Assembly (NCBI GenBank): GCA_964640965.1
Contig: CAZXJB010000006.1
Location: 1 to 39,192, forward strand
Direction of reading: 5' to 3'
Length of the DNA stretch: 39,192 bases
Source of the DNA: HRBIN12 sp964640965
GTDB taxonomy: Bacteria; Actinomycetota; UBA4738; HRBIN12
Part shown: one piece after another, positions 14,562 to 21,859 of the stretch
How the letters are laid out: every line of letters begins with the position of its first letter
Position numbering within the stretch: the first letter of the stretch is position 1
Program-made: the position numbers and the translations under genes
The notes under the pieces: generated by a model
Database searches by the model: none
What the model saw: only the letters and a program-made list of their open reading frames with translations
What the model was told of the DNA's origin: nothing

Positions 14562-15029
14562 CTACGACCCGGCGAGCGCCGCGCGGACGTTCGGCACGGT
14601 GTCGTCGGGCGCGACCTTGTACCAGGCGTGCGAGATCCGGCCCTCCTCGTCCACGAGGAACGCCGAGCGGATGATGCCCATGGAGGTCTTCCCGTACAGG
14701 GTGCGCTCGCCCCAGACGCCCCAGGCCTCGGCGACGGCGTGGTCAGGGTCGGAGAGCAGGGGGAACCCGAGCCCGTGCTTGGCGTCGAACGCGGCCTGGG
14801 CCTCGGGCTCGTCGGGGCTGATCCCGAGCACGTCGACGCCGAGCGAGGCGAGGTCCTCGCGGGCGTCCCGGACGGCGCAGGACTGGGTCGTGCACCCCGG
14901 CGTGTCGGCCTTCGGGTAGAAGTACACGAGCACCTTGCGCCCGCGGTGGTCGGCGAGCGCGCGCGGCCTGCCGGCCTGGTCGGGCAGCGTGAAGTCGGGG
15001 GCGGGGTCGCCCGGCTCGAGCCGTCCCAT
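14562..15029 (-). CDS. bcp: Thioredoxin-dependent peroxiredoxin, Bcp/PrxQ type
   Basis: A 155-residue cytoplasmic peroxidase that reduces hydrogen peroxide and organic hydroperoxides. The N-terminal GDPAPDFTLPDQAGRP and the active site YPKADTPGCTTQSC are typical; the peroxidatic C46 and resolving C51 are five residues apart as in the atypical two-Cys Bcp subgroup. Later segments GISPDEPEAQAAFDAKHGLGFPLLSDP and GIIRSAFLVDEEGRI complete the thioredoxin fold. ATG 15029 is chosen over an in-frame ATG 36 nt upstream because the product then begins like other Bcp proteins, and a -10 box (15037-15042) 7 nt upstream predicts a leaderless mRNA. Confidence 0.93.
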   Translation of the reverse strand: MGRLEPGDPAPDFTLPDQAGRPRALADHRGRKVLVYFYPKADTPGCTTQSCAVRDAREDLASLGVDVLGISPDEPEAQAAFDAKHGLGFPLLSDPDHAVAEAWGVWGERTLYGKTSMGIIRSAFLVDEEGRISHAWYKVAPDDTVPNVRAALAGS

Positions 15030-15036
15030 GCTCCAC

Positions 15037-15042
15037 AGCCTA
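15037..15042 (-). promoter_or_regulatory. -10 box TAGGCT, leaderless start of bcp
   Basis: On the minus strand TAGGCT ends 7 nt before ATG 15029. This favours 15029 over the upstream in-frame ATG at 15065. Confidence 0.5.
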
Positions 15043-15070
15043 GCGAGGGACGCGGGAAGCGCCATCGCGC

Positions 15071-15076
15071 TAGGGT
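15071..15076 (+). promoter_or_regulatory. -10 box TAGGGT of DUF302 gene
   Basis: TAGGGT would start transcription at about 15083, giving a short leader of about 27 nt that holds GGAGG before ATG 15110. Confidence 0.4.
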
Positions 15077-15109
15077 CGGGGGCGGAGGTTCCCCGAGCGG
15101 AGGTGCGAG

Positions 15110-15502
15110 ATGGGATACGGACGGACGGTGCTGCTCGACGAGCCGGTGACCGAGGTCATCCCGAGGGTCAAGGAGGCGCTGAAGGCCCAGGGCTTCGGGG
15201 TCCTCACCGAGATCGACGTCCAGGCCACGCTGCGCGAGAAGATCGGGGCCGAGACCGACCCGTACGTGATCCTCGGCGCGTGCAACCCGCGTCTCGCGCA
15301 CCGGGCGCTCGAGCTGGAGCCCGACGTCGGGCTGCTCCTGCCCTGCAACGTGGTCGTGCGCACGCACGAGGGCCGGACGGTGGTCTCGGCGCTCGACCCC
15401 GGGGTCATCGCCGAGCTCGCCGATCACCCGGAGCTGGGGCCGATCGCGGAGGAGGCCACGCGCCTGCTCGACGCCGCCCTGGAGTCGCTCACGGCCGGCT
15501 GA
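15110..15502 (+). CDS. DUF302 domain protein
   Basis: A 130-residue single-domain protein of the DUF302 family (compact alpha/beta fold, biochemical role not established). Family landmarks: a start resembling YGxTVxLDEPVTEVIPRVKEAL, then FGVLTEIDVQATLREKIG, PYVILGACNPRLAHRALELEP, GLLLPCNVVVR and VVSALDP. The conserved GACNP and LPCNV cysteines are both present. The ATG has an ideal GGAGG 7-8 nt upstream. The gene is divergent from bcp, with 80 bp between them, so the two may share regulation; in other genomes DUF302 proteins occur near redox and heavy-metal genes, but this is only context. Confidence 0.9.
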   Translation: MGYGRTVLLDEPVTEVIPRVKEALKAQGFGVLTEIDVQATLREKIGAETDPYVILGACNPRLAHRALELEPDVGLLLPCNVVVRTHEGRTVVSALDPGVIAELADHPELGPIAEEATRLLDAALESLTAG

Positions 15503-15518
15503 CGCAGCCGTCGACCGG

Positions 15519-16136
15519 CTACGCGGCGGGCGTGTGCTCCGGGCAGAGCATCCGAGCCTCGGCCTCCGAGAGGAAGCGCTCGATGAGCGCGCACCGGTGC
15601 GGCGCGGGGGTGCCGGGCGCCGCGTTCGGCCGGAAGTGGACGCACCCGGCGCACGGGGCCGCCACGACGAGGGCCCCCGACCGCTGCAGCCCGGCGACGA
15701 GCGCGCCGAGCCCGAGCTCGAGCCGCTCGAGCGAACGGCGGTCCAGGGTTTCGAGCTGGTCCTGCAAGGCCGCCGTCACCCGCTCGAGCCGTGCGAGGAG
15801 CGCCCGCCCCGACCTCGTGAGCGCGAGCACCCGCCGCCGCCCGTCGTAGGGGTGGGGACGGCGCTCGAGGAGGCCTCGCTCGACCAGGGGCTCGCAGATC
15901 CCTACGGCCGTCGCGTGGCGGACGCCGAGCACCCGCGCGAGCTGGCCGACCGTGGCCATGTCGGGGCGCACCCGGCCGGCGAAGCGCAGCGTTTCGGCCT
16001 GGGCGGGGGTGAATCCGAGACCCGCGGCGCCCTCCCGCAGGCTCGCCTCGAGCGCCCGCGACAGGCGGAGGAGGGAGGCGAGGACGCCGGCCACGACCCG
16101 CTCGTGCTCCGATCCGTCCCGAGGTCCTCCGCCCAC
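15519..16136 (-). CDS. MarR-family regulator with Cys/His-rich C-terminal tail
   Basis: A 205-residue transcription factor. Residues about 10-150 form a MarR winged helix-turn-helix (DMATVGQLARVLGVRHATAVGICEPLVERGLLERRPHPYDGRRRVLALTRSG), with the usual wing motif DGRRR. The last 45 residues are not part of the basic fold and contain C162, C165, H167, H180, C182, C198 and H201 in a CxxC-x-H...H-x-C...C-x-x-H order, a likely Zn or Fe-S site that could sense redox, metal or NO. It is divergent from the protoglobin gene, and the spacer holds palindromic sites. The GTG at 16136 lacks a clear ribosome-binding site, so the true start could be slightly downstream. Confidence 0.84.
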   Translation of the reverse strand: MGGGPRDGSEHERVVAGVLASLLRLSRALEASLREGAAGLGFTPAQAETLRFAGRVRPDMATVGQLARVLGVRHATAVGICEPLVERGLLERRPHPYDGRRRVLALTRSGRALLARLERVTAALQDQLETLDRRSLERLELGLGALVAGLQRSGALVVAAPCAGCVHFRPNAAPGTPAPHRCALIERFLSEAEARMLCPEHTPAA

Positions 16137-16144
16137 GCCGTGAG

Positions 16145-16207
16145 GATATCGGTAGGAGTCCTTGAGTTCCAGCGTCGGGCGTGATATGTAGGAGCCCTAC
16201 GGATATC
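16145..16207. promoter_or_regulatory. Palindromic operator-like sites between MarR and protoglobin genes
   Basis: GATATCGGTAGGAGTC (16145-16160) recurs as an inverted copy in GCCCTACGGATATC (16194-16207) and as a partial direct copy GATATGTAGGAGCC (16183-16196). The last two together make a near-palindrome, GATATGTAGG-AGC-CCTACGGATATC with one indel. Such sites between divergent genes are typical MarR autoregulatory operators. Prediction only. Confidence 0.6.
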
Positions 16208-16263
16208 GCTGGACGGCCGACGAGCGACGCGCCGTCCCCTGGCACGAGGAGGAGGTGGTGCGC

Positions 16264-16851
16264 ATGAGCACGGCGACGATCCCCGGCTACCGGATGGGGG
16301 ATCCGACGCTGCCGAAGGGTGCGCTCGACGTCCGGGCGTTCGAGCGCCTCTGCGCCGCGACCCTGTTCACCGACGAGGACCGGAAGGCCCTCCGCGAGGC
16401 GAAAGAGATCGTGGCGCCCCACGTGGAGGAGCTCCTCGACGTCTGGTACGGGTTCGTCGGGAGCCACGACTTCCTGCTCGCCTCCTTCTCCGGCCCCGAG
16501 GGTCCCAACGCCGACTACCTCGCGCGGGTGCGGGCGCGCTTCGGGCAGTGGGTGCTCGACACGCTGGAGGCCGAGGACGACCAGGCCTGGCTCGACTACC
16601 AGGCCGAGGTCGGCCGTCGCCACGCCCGCGGCAAGAACGAGACCGACGAGGCCGGCGAGACGCCCGACCACGTCGCGTTCCGCTACGTCGTGGCGCTGAT
16701 CTACCCGATCTACGCCACGATGCGGGACTTCCTCGCCAAGGGGGCGCGGGACGCCGAGCACCTCGAGCGCATGCACCAGGCCTGGCTGAAGGCGGTCATC
16801 CTGAACGTCGCCGTCTGGAGCCAGGCCTACGTCGACCGCGACCTGTACTGA
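16264..16851 (+). CDS. Protoglobin (single-domain globin)
   Basis: A 195-residue haem protein closely resembling Methanosarcina acetivorans protoglobin. Shared segments include IPGY near the N-terminus, LDVWYGFVGSHDFLL, FGQWVLDT, DDQAWLDYQAEVGRRHARGKN and FRYVVALIYPIYATM. The proximal haem ligand falls at H120, the same number as in the archaeal protein. It should bind O2, CO or NO; whether it senses, stores or detoxifies is not known. ATG 16264 is selected because GGAGGAGG lies 8 nt upstream and the first residues then match the family; two GTG codons (16255, 16258) lie inside the ribosome-binding region. It is divergent from the Cys-rich MarR gene and probably controlled by it. Confidence 0.92.
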   Translation: MSTATIPGYRMGDPTLPKGALDVRAFERLCAATLFTDEDRKALREAKEIVAPHVEELLDVWYGFVGSHDFLLASFSGPEGPNADYLARVRARFGQWVLDTLEAEDDQAWLDYQAEVGRRHARGKNETDEAGETPDHVAFRYVVALIYPIYATMRDFLAKGARDAEHLERMHQAWLKAVILNVAVWSQAYVDRDLY

Positions 16852-16857
16852 GCAGGC

Positions 16858-18894
16858 TCAGGGCTCGAGCTGAGCGGCGAGCTCGGCGGGCTCGGTGACG
16901 GGCAGGCGGCAGGTGAAGCGCTCGCACACGTAGGCGGTCGGGCGGCCGTCGAGCGTGGCGCGATCCCGGAGCAGCGGGACGCGCTCGCCCGCGGAGCCCT
17001 CCCCGCCGACGGCCAGCACGTGGTTCGGCAGGAACCGCCGGACGAGCACCTCCTCGACCAGCGCCCGCGTGCGCGGGTCCTCGGACGGCCCCACGATCGC
17101 GACCTCGTGCAGGGGGCCGAGCGCGAGATCCAGGGCGCAGAGGGCGTGGCCGAAGCCGGTCGGGGCCCCGGCCATGAGCTCCCGCACGAGGCGGAGCGCC
17201 GAGAGCGCCGCGCGCTCGTAGCGCTCCTCGCCCGTGAGGTGGGCGAGGCGCAGCAACACGTCCGCCGCGGCCGAGTTGCCGCTCGGCGTCGCCGTGTCGA
17301 CCAGCTCCTTGGGGCGCACGACGAGGGGCTCGGCGTCGCTCGCCGTCTGGAAGAAGCCGCCGCGCTCGGGGTCGTGGAACCGCTCCACGACCGCCTCAGC
17401 CAGGGCGAGGGCCTCGTCGAACCAGCGCACGTCCCAGGTGGTCTCGTACAGGACCAGGCAGGCCTCGGCCATCAGCGCGTGATCGTCGGCGTACGCCGGC
17501 GGGCCGACGCGCCCCGCCCGCCAGGAGCGCGCGAGCCGGCCATCCGGCAGGCGGAGCCTCTCGACCACGAACGCGGTGGCCGCCTCCGCGGCCTCCACGT
17601 ACCGGGGCTCGCGGAGCACCCGCCCGACCTCCGCGAGGGCCGAGATCGCGAGCCCGTTCCAGGCCGCGACCACCTTGTCGTCGGTGGCCGGCCGGACGCG
17701 ACGCTCACGGAGCTGGAAGAGCATCCCGACCGCGGCCTCGAGCTCCGCGGCGAGCTCCTCCGGCCGAGCCCCGAGCTCATCCGCCACTTGCTCGAGCGGC
17801 CGGGGCAGCCACAGGACGTTCGTGCCCTCCCAGTTGCCCTCCGGGCGCGCGCCCAGCGTCCGCGCCACGCGCTCGCCTCCGGCCGAGACGAGCTCGTCCC
17901 AGGGCCAGACGTAGAAGCGACCCTCGACCCCCTCGGAGTCGGCGTCCTGGGACGAGGAGAACCCGCCCTCGGGCTGGCGCAGCTCCCGGAGGAGGTACTC
18001 GCAGGTCCGCACCGCCACCTCGCGGTGGACGGCGCGGCCGGTCACCTGCCAGGCGCGCACGTACAGCCGCGCCAGCTGGGCGTTGTCGGAGAGCATCTTC
18101 TCGAAGTGCGGCACGTGCCAGCGCTCGTCCGTCGAGTAGCGGTGGAAGCCGCCGCCGACCAGGTCGTGGATCCCGCCCGCAGCCATCGCCTCGAGCGTCC
18201 GCTCGACCATCGGGAGGGCCTCGGGGTCGCCCCGGAGGTGCCGCCGCAGCAGGAACTCGAGCGTCATCGGCTGGGGGAACTTCGGGGCGCCGCCGAACCC
18301 GCCGGCGACGGGATCGAAGGCCGCGCGGAGCGCCCGCGACGCCTCGGCGGAGAGCTCCTCGGAGAGCAGACCGTCCGCGGCCGTGAGCCGGCCGACCCGG
18401 GAGATGGCCTCGGTCACGCGCTCGGCCTGGGTCTCGGCCTCGGCGCGGCGCTCAGCCCAGACCTCCGCGATCGCCTCGAGGACCCGACGGAAGGCGGGCA
18501 GGCCGTGGCGGTCCTCCTTCGGGAAGTACGTGCCCGCGTAGAACGGCTTGCCCTCCGGCGTCAGGAACGCGGTGAGCGGCCAGCCGCCGTGGCCCGTGAG
18601 CGCCTGCACGGCGTCCATGTAGATCGCGTCGACGTCCGGCCGCTCCTCGCGGTCGACCTTGACGCAGACGAAGTGACGGTTCATCACGGCCGCGGTGCCG
18701 GGGTCCTCGAAGGACTCGTGGGCCATCACGTGGCACCAGTGGCAGGCCGCGTACCCGATCGACAGGAGGATCGGCTTGTCCTCCCGTCGGGCGCGCCCCA
18801 GCGCCTCCGGCCCCCACGGGTACCAGTCCACGGGGTTGTCCGCGTGCTGCAGGAGGTACGGGCTCGTCGAGCCGGCCAGGCGGTTCGGGCTCAT
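16858..18894 (-). CDS. DUF255 / YyaL-type thioredoxin-domain protein
   Basis: A 678-residue protein of the conserved YyaL (spermatogenesis-associated protein 20-like) family. The N-terminal DUF255 thioredoxin-like domain begins NRLAGSTSPYLLQHADNPVDW and has the CxxC site C51-H-W-C54. It is followed by VKVDREERPDVDAIYMDAVQ, GGWPLTAFLTPEGKPFYAGT and a long all-helical part of (alpha/alpha)6-barrel type with GGFHRYSTDERWHVPHFEKML and VVAAWNGLAISALAEV. Exact function is not established; a redox or carbohydrate-related role has been proposed for the family. ATG 18894 is preferred over a TTG 18 nt upstream because GAGGGAG precedes it and the product begins as homologues do. It is convergent with the protoglobin gene, 6 nt apart. 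Confidence 0.92.
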   Translation of the reverse strand: MSPNRLAGSTSPYLLQHADNPVDWYPWGPEALGRARREDKPILLSIGYAACHWCHVMAHESFEDPGTAAVMNRHFVCVKVDREERPDVDAIYMDAVQALTGHGGWPLTAFLTPEGKPFYAGTYFPKEDRHGLPAFRRVLEAIAEVWAERRAEAETQAERVTEAISRVGRLTAADGLLSEELSAEASRALRAAFDPVAGGFGGAPKFPQPMTLEFLLRRHLRGDPEALPMVERTLEAMAAGGIHDLVGGGFHRYSTDERWHVPHFEKMLSDNAQLARLYVRAWQVTGRAVHREVAVRTCEYLLRELRQPEGGFSSSQDADSEGVEGRFYVWPWDELVSAGGERVARTLGARPEGNWEGTNVLWLPRPLEQVADELGARPEELAAELEAAVGMLFQLRERRVRPATDDKVVAAWNGLAISALAEVGRVLREPRYVEAAEAATAFVVERLRLPDGRLARSWRAGRVGPPAYADDHALMAEACLVLYETTWDVRWFDEALALAEAVVERFHDPERGGFFQTASDAEPLVVRPKELVDTATPSGNSAAADVLLRLAHLTGEERYERAALSALRLVRELMAGAPTGFGHALCALDLALGPLHEVAIVGPSEDPRTRALVEEVLVRRFLPNHVLAVGGEGSAGERVPLLRDRATLDGRPTAYVCERFTCRLPVTEPAELAAQLEP

Positions 18895-18950
18895 CCGAAC
18901 AGTCTCCCTCAAATCCCGGATGTGGGGCGCCGAAACATCTGGGGACGGAC

Positions 18951-19625
18951 GTGCGGACGGAAGGCGTGATCGACGTGCTCGTGGTCGACGACCACGAGCT
19001 GTTCTCCGAGGCGCTGTCGCTGCTGCTGCAGGGCCGTTCCGACGTGCGCCTGGTCGGCGCGGCCCGGGAGGCGGAAGAGGCGCTCGCCCTCTGCGAGGCC
19101 GACCCGCCCGACCTCGTCCTCATGGACGTCGACCTCCCCGGCGTGGACGGGATCGAGGCGACGCGGCGGATCCGGGGCTCCCACCCCGAGACCAAGGTGG
19201 TCGTCGTCTCGGGGCTCGAGGACCCCGCGCTCGTCGCGAGGGCGATGGCCGCGGGCGCCTGCGGCTACGTCCCGAAGACCCGGGCCCCGGAGGAGATCCT
19301 CGACGTCGTGCACCGCGCGGTGGCCGGGGAGCTGGTCATGCCCGAGAGCCACCTCGCTCCGGTCCTGGCCGAGCTCGAGGCCGGCCGCGGCGGACCGCCG
19401 GGCGCGGTCGTGCTCCGGCGGCTCACGCCGAGGGAGGGCGAGATCCTCCGCGCGCTCGCGGCCGGGGACGGGATCCCCGAGATCGCGACGCGCCTGGGCA
19501 TCAGCGCGCTGACGGTGCAGAGCCACGTGAAGAACATCCTGGCCAAGCTCGGGGTCCACTCGCGCCTGGAGGCCGTGACGCTCGCCTGGCGCACCGGGTT
19601 CGCCCCGACGGCGCGCTCGGCCTGA
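18951..19625 (+). CDS. NarL/LuxR-type response regulator 1
   Basis: A 224-residue two-component regulator. The receiver has the acidic pair DD (residues 13-14), phosphoacceptor D59 in LVLMDVDLPGVDG, the Thr/Ser switch in VVVVSGLED and the lysine in GYVPKTRAPEE. The C-terminal LuxR/GerE helix-turn-helix reads LTPREGEILRALAAGDGIPEIATRLGISALTVQSHVKNILAKLGVHSRLEA, shown here in part: the DNA-contacting helix is SALTVQSHVKNIL. No sensor kinase is adjacent. A GTG at 18966 is an alternative start. It is the first of three consecutive LuxR-type regulators upstream of the Tad pilus genes. The distance to the next regulator is unknown because of the assembly gap. Confidence 0.9.
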   Translation: MRTEGVIDVLVVDDHELFSEALSLLLQGRSDVRLVGAAREAEEALALCEADPPDLVLMDVDLPGVDGIEATRRIRGSHPETKVVVVSGLEDPALVARAMAAGACGYVPKTRAPEEILDVVHRAVAGELVMPESHLAPVLAELEAGRGGPPGAVVLRRLTPREGEILRALAAGDGIPEIATRLGISALTVQSHVKNILAKLGVHSRLEAVTLAWRTGFAPTARSA

Positions 19626-19636
19626 AGCTCGGCCCG

Positions 19637-19736
19637 NNNNNNNNNNNNNNNNNNNNNNNNNNNNNNNNNNNNNNNNNNNNNNNNNNNNNNNNNNNNNNNN
19701 NNNNNNNNNNNNNNNNNNNNNNNNNNNNNNNNNNNN
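19637..19736. other. Assembly gap (100 N)
   Basis: A run of exactly 100 N, the usual placeholder for a gap of unknown length. The right flank begins with two copies of CGGCCCGACGCG and the left flank ends CGGCCCG. The gap therefore probably sits in a short tandem repeat that the assembler could not resolve. Missing sequence could hold more repeat or a gene. Confidence 0.97.
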
Positions 19737-19770
19737 CGGCCCGACGCGCGGCCCGACGCGCGGCGTGCGA

Positions 19771-19776
19771 TAGCCT
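19771..19776 (+). promoter_or_regulatory. -10 box TAGCCT of response regulator 2
   Basis: TAGCCT ends 9 nt before ATG 19786, so the mRNA would have almost no leader. It lies just after the GC-rich repeat at the gap. Confidence 0.4.
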
Positions 19777-19785
19777 TCGGCGGAG

Positions 19786-20466
19786 ATGGCCGAGCCCGGT
19801 ACCACCGGCGCGGTCCGGGTCCTCATCGTCGAGGACCATCCCGTGCTGCGCGGCGTGATCCGCCTGGCGTGCGAGCAGGCGCCGGGCCTGGCGCTCGTCG
19901 GCGAGGTCGGGACCGGCGAGGAGGCGGTGGAGGCCTGCCGCGCGCTCCGCCCCGACGTCCTCGTGCTCGACCTCTCGCTGTCGGGCGCCCTCCAGGGCCT
20001 GGACGTCGCCCGGACCGTCGGGGCGGAGGGCACCGCCGGTCGCATCCTCATCCTCACGGGCCGCACCGACGAGCAGGCCATCTTCGAGGCGATGCGGGCG
20101 GGCGCGTACGGGTACCTGGAGAAGACCTCGGGCGTCCGGTTCATCGCGGAGGCGCTGCTGCGGGTGGCCGCGGGCGAGCGCGTGTTCACGCCCGAGCAGG
20201 AGCGCCTGGCCGTGGCCGAGCTCGGGCGCCAGGCGCGCCAGGCGCGGGAGGCGGCCGCGGTGCGGGAGACCCTCACCCCGCGCGAGGTGGAGATCCTCAC
20301 GCTGCTCGCCCGGGGCCTGAGCGTGAAGCAGGTCGCCACGCGCCTTCGGATCGGGCCCCGGACCGTGGAGACCCACATCGGGAAGCTCTACCGGAAGCTG
20401 GGGGTGCGCAACCGGGTCCAGGCCGTCTCCCGGGCCACGGCGCTCGGGCTCGTCGAGCTCCGCTGA
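19786..20466 (+). CDS. NarL/LuxR-type response regulator 2
   Basis: A 226-residue regulator with an intact receiver: E16/D17 in VLIVEDHPVLRG, phosphoacceptor D62 in VLVLDLSLSG, the switch Thr in LILTGRTDE and the lysine in GYLEKTSG. After a linker rich in Ala/Arg/Glu (about 145-160) comes a GerE helix-turn-helix, LTPREVEILTLLARGLSVKQ with recognition helix PRTVETHIGKLYRKLG. It is expected to bind DNA as a dimer once phosphorylated. No cognate kinase lies in the window near it. It shares the LuxR output with its two neighbours, but the receivers differ enough that they are old paralogues rather than a recent duplication. Confidence 0.91.
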   Translation: MAEPGTTGAVRVLIVEDHPVLRGVIRLACEQAPGLALVGEVGTGEEAVEACRALRPDVLVLDLSLSGALQGLDVARTVGAEGTAGRILILTGRTDEQAIFEAMRAGAYGYLEKTSGVRFIAEALLRVAAGERVFTPEQERLAVAELGRQARQAREAAAVRETLTPREVEILTLLARGLSVKQVATRLRIGPRTVETHIGKLYRKLGVRNRVQAVSRATALGLVELR

Positions 20467-20564
20467 CCCGGAGGGCGTTCCGCCCTCCCGCCCACCGCGT
20501 ACAGCCCCGGGCGGCCTGTTCCGATATGGAAGAACGCAGGGCGCCATGGGAGCCGGGATGGCCC

Positions 20565-20570
20565 TATGCT
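20565..20570 (+). promoter_or_regulatory. -10 box TATGCT of response regulator 3
   Basis: TATGCT is the best -10 match in the 148-bp spacer. A start about 7 nt on gives a leader of about 38 nt with GAGAGGAG before ATG 20615. Confidence 0.4.
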
Positions 20571-20614
20571 CGGGGCGATGCAGTCCCTACCGTCGGCGCC
20601 GGGAGAGAGGAGAC

Positions 20615-21331
20615 ATGGCGAGACGCGGGGGCGAGCCCACCGGCGGGGGGCGCGCACCAAGCCGAGCGCGGCTCGGTGTGCTGCTGGTCGACCCCCTGCC
20701 GGTCGTCCGGGCGGGGCTCGCGCTGCTCATCGACGACCGGCCCGACATGGAGGTCCTGGCCGAGGCCGGCACGGCTGAGGAGGCCCTGACGGCGCTCGGG
20801 CGGTTGCGCCGAGGCAGGGTCGTGGTGCTCATCGGCCTCGGGATCGAGGGTGAGCACGACGCCTACTGGCTGATCCGCGCGGTCCGGGAGCGGTACCCGG
20901 GGGTGTCCATCGTCGCGGTGGGCGCCCGCGCCGAGCCGATGGCCATCTCACGCGCGCTCTTCGTCGGCGCCGACGGGTTCGTGGACAAGAACGCCGACCC
21001 GATCGAGTTCCTCCAGGCTCTGCGGAAGGTGGCGGCCGGGGATATGGTCCTCGTCGGCCCCCCCTCGGAGTGGGTGGGCGAGATCGCCCGGGGCATCGAG
21101 CAGCGGCACGAGATCGAGCGCCGGCTCACCGAGCGCGAGCGCGAGGTCCTGGCCGTCGCGGCCGAGGGGCTCACCGCGCGCGAGATCGCCGCGCGCCTCG
21201 GCGTGGCCGAGCGCACCGTGACCACGCACCTCGGCCGGATCTACGCGAAGCTCGGCGTCGGCACCCGCGTGGCCGCGATCCGCGTCGCGACCGCCTCCGG
21301 GCTCGTCCCGGCGGGCGACGGCCGGGCCTGA
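20615..21331 (+). CDS. LuxR-type regulator 3 with atypical receiver lacking the phosphoacceptor Asp
   Basis: A 238-residue protein with the same architecture as its neighbours, but with a degenerate receiver. The strand that normally ends in the phosphorylated Asp reads VVVLIGLGIEGEHD, with G74 at the expected position, and the N-terminal acidic pair is reduced to a single Asp (LLVDPLP). The lysine in GFVDKNADP remains. The GerE DNA-binding domain is intact (LTEREREVLAVAAEGLTARE, with recognition helix ERTVTTHLGRIYAKLG). Phosphorylation control is therefore unlikely; it may respond to a ligand or protein partner, or be constitutive. ATG 20615 has GAGAGGAG directly upstream. It is the gene nearest to the Tad operon and a plausible regulator of it. 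Confidence 0.88.
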   Translation: MARRGGEPTGGGRAPSRARLGVLLVDPLPVVRAGLALLIDDRPDMEVLAEAGTAEEALTALGRLRRGRVVVLIGLGIEGEHDAYWLIRAVRERYPGVSIVAVGARAEPMAISRALFVGADGFVDKNADPIEFLQALRKVAAGDMVLVGPPSEWVGEIARGIEQRHEIERRLTEREREVLAVAAEGLTAREIAARLGVAERTVTTHLGRIYAKLGVGTRVAAIRVATASGLVPAGDGRA

Positions 21332-21347
21332 GCGCCCCGACGTGCTT

Positions 21348-21373
21348 GCATGGACCCTGCCGATGGTCCATGC
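21348..21373. promoter_or_regulatory. Perfect 9-bp inverted repeat upstream of the Tad operon
   Basis: GCATGGACC (21348-21356), 8-nt spacer, GGTCCATGC (21365-21373). There is no T-tract, so a dimeric regulator site is as likely as a terminator of the preceding gene. It lies 171 nt before the pilin start. Confidence 0.5.
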
Positions 21374-21513
21374 TGCGGCGCGTTGGCATCCGGGGCAGGG
21401 CCTCGTGCGCGGGTACGTAGAACGACGTAGGCGAGCTCCGGGGAACTCGGAATTCCCGGTCCCGGGAGACTCCCGTACCGTTGCACGTGGCGACCGGGGG
21501 CCGACCTCGGGAG

Positions 21514-21527
21514 CCCAGGTACCTGGG
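21514..21527. promoter_or_regulatory. 14-bp perfect palindrome before the pilin ribosome-binding site
   Basis: CCCAGGTACCTGGG is a perfect palindrome directly followed by the ribosome-binding sequence AAGGGGGTGA of the Flp pilin gene. It could be an operator or a 5' mRNA hairpin that affects pilin translation. Confidence 0.4.
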
Positions 21528-21543
21528 AAGGGGGTGAACGGAC

Positions 21544-21741
21544 TTGTTCTCGATCCTTCAGGGGGCGGTGCCGTACCTGCGGGCTCGGTTCAGCCGCGAG
21601 GACGGGGCGGTGGCCACCGAGTACGGCCTGCTGCTCGTCCTGATCGCGCTCGCCATCATCGTGGCGGCCATCGCGCTGGGCGTTGCGATCAGCAACGTGT
21701 TCCAGTCGGGCGCCGACACGCTGAACAGCAACGTCCCGTAA
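21544..21741 (+). CDS. flp: Flp-type pilin, Tad pilus subunit
   Basis: A 65-residue prepilin, the structural subunit of a Flp/Tad pilus. A short leader with basic residues ends SREDG; prepilin peptidase should cut G21|A22, leaving mature AVATEYGLLLVLIALAIIVA with the conserved Glu at position +5 and Tyr at +6. A long hydrophobic helix follows and the C-terminus is short and polar. The start is TTG at 21544, supported by AAGGGGGTGA about 6 nt upstream; no ATG or GTG fits. It is followed by two strong hairpins before tadE, which may raise pilin expression above that of the assembly genes. No prepilin peptidase gene is in the window. Confidence 0.93.
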   Translation: MFSILQGAVPYLRARFSREDGAVATEYGLLLVLIALAIIVAAIALGVAISNVFQSGADTLNSNVP

Positions 21742-21764
21742 CGAGCGCACCGCGAGGAACCCGA

Positions 21765-21807
21765 GAGCGGCCCGTCGGCCGCTCGCTCCCGAGCCCGGGG
21801 GAGCGAG
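21765..21807 (+). terminator. Two overlapping hairpins after the pilin gene (partial terminator/mRNA stabiliser)
   Basis: GAGCGGCC (21765-21772) pairs with GGCCGCTC (21777-21784) around CGTC. CTCGCTCCC (21782-21790) pairs with GGGAGCGAG (21799-21807). The two stems share 3 nt and so are mutually exclusive at the edge. Hairpins placed after the first, highly expressed gene of an operon often attenuate read-through or protect the upstream mRNA. Confidence 0.6.
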
Positions 21808-21859
21808 GGGCCGACGAGCGAGGTCGAGGCCCACGAACGACGCGGACGTGGGAGAGCGC

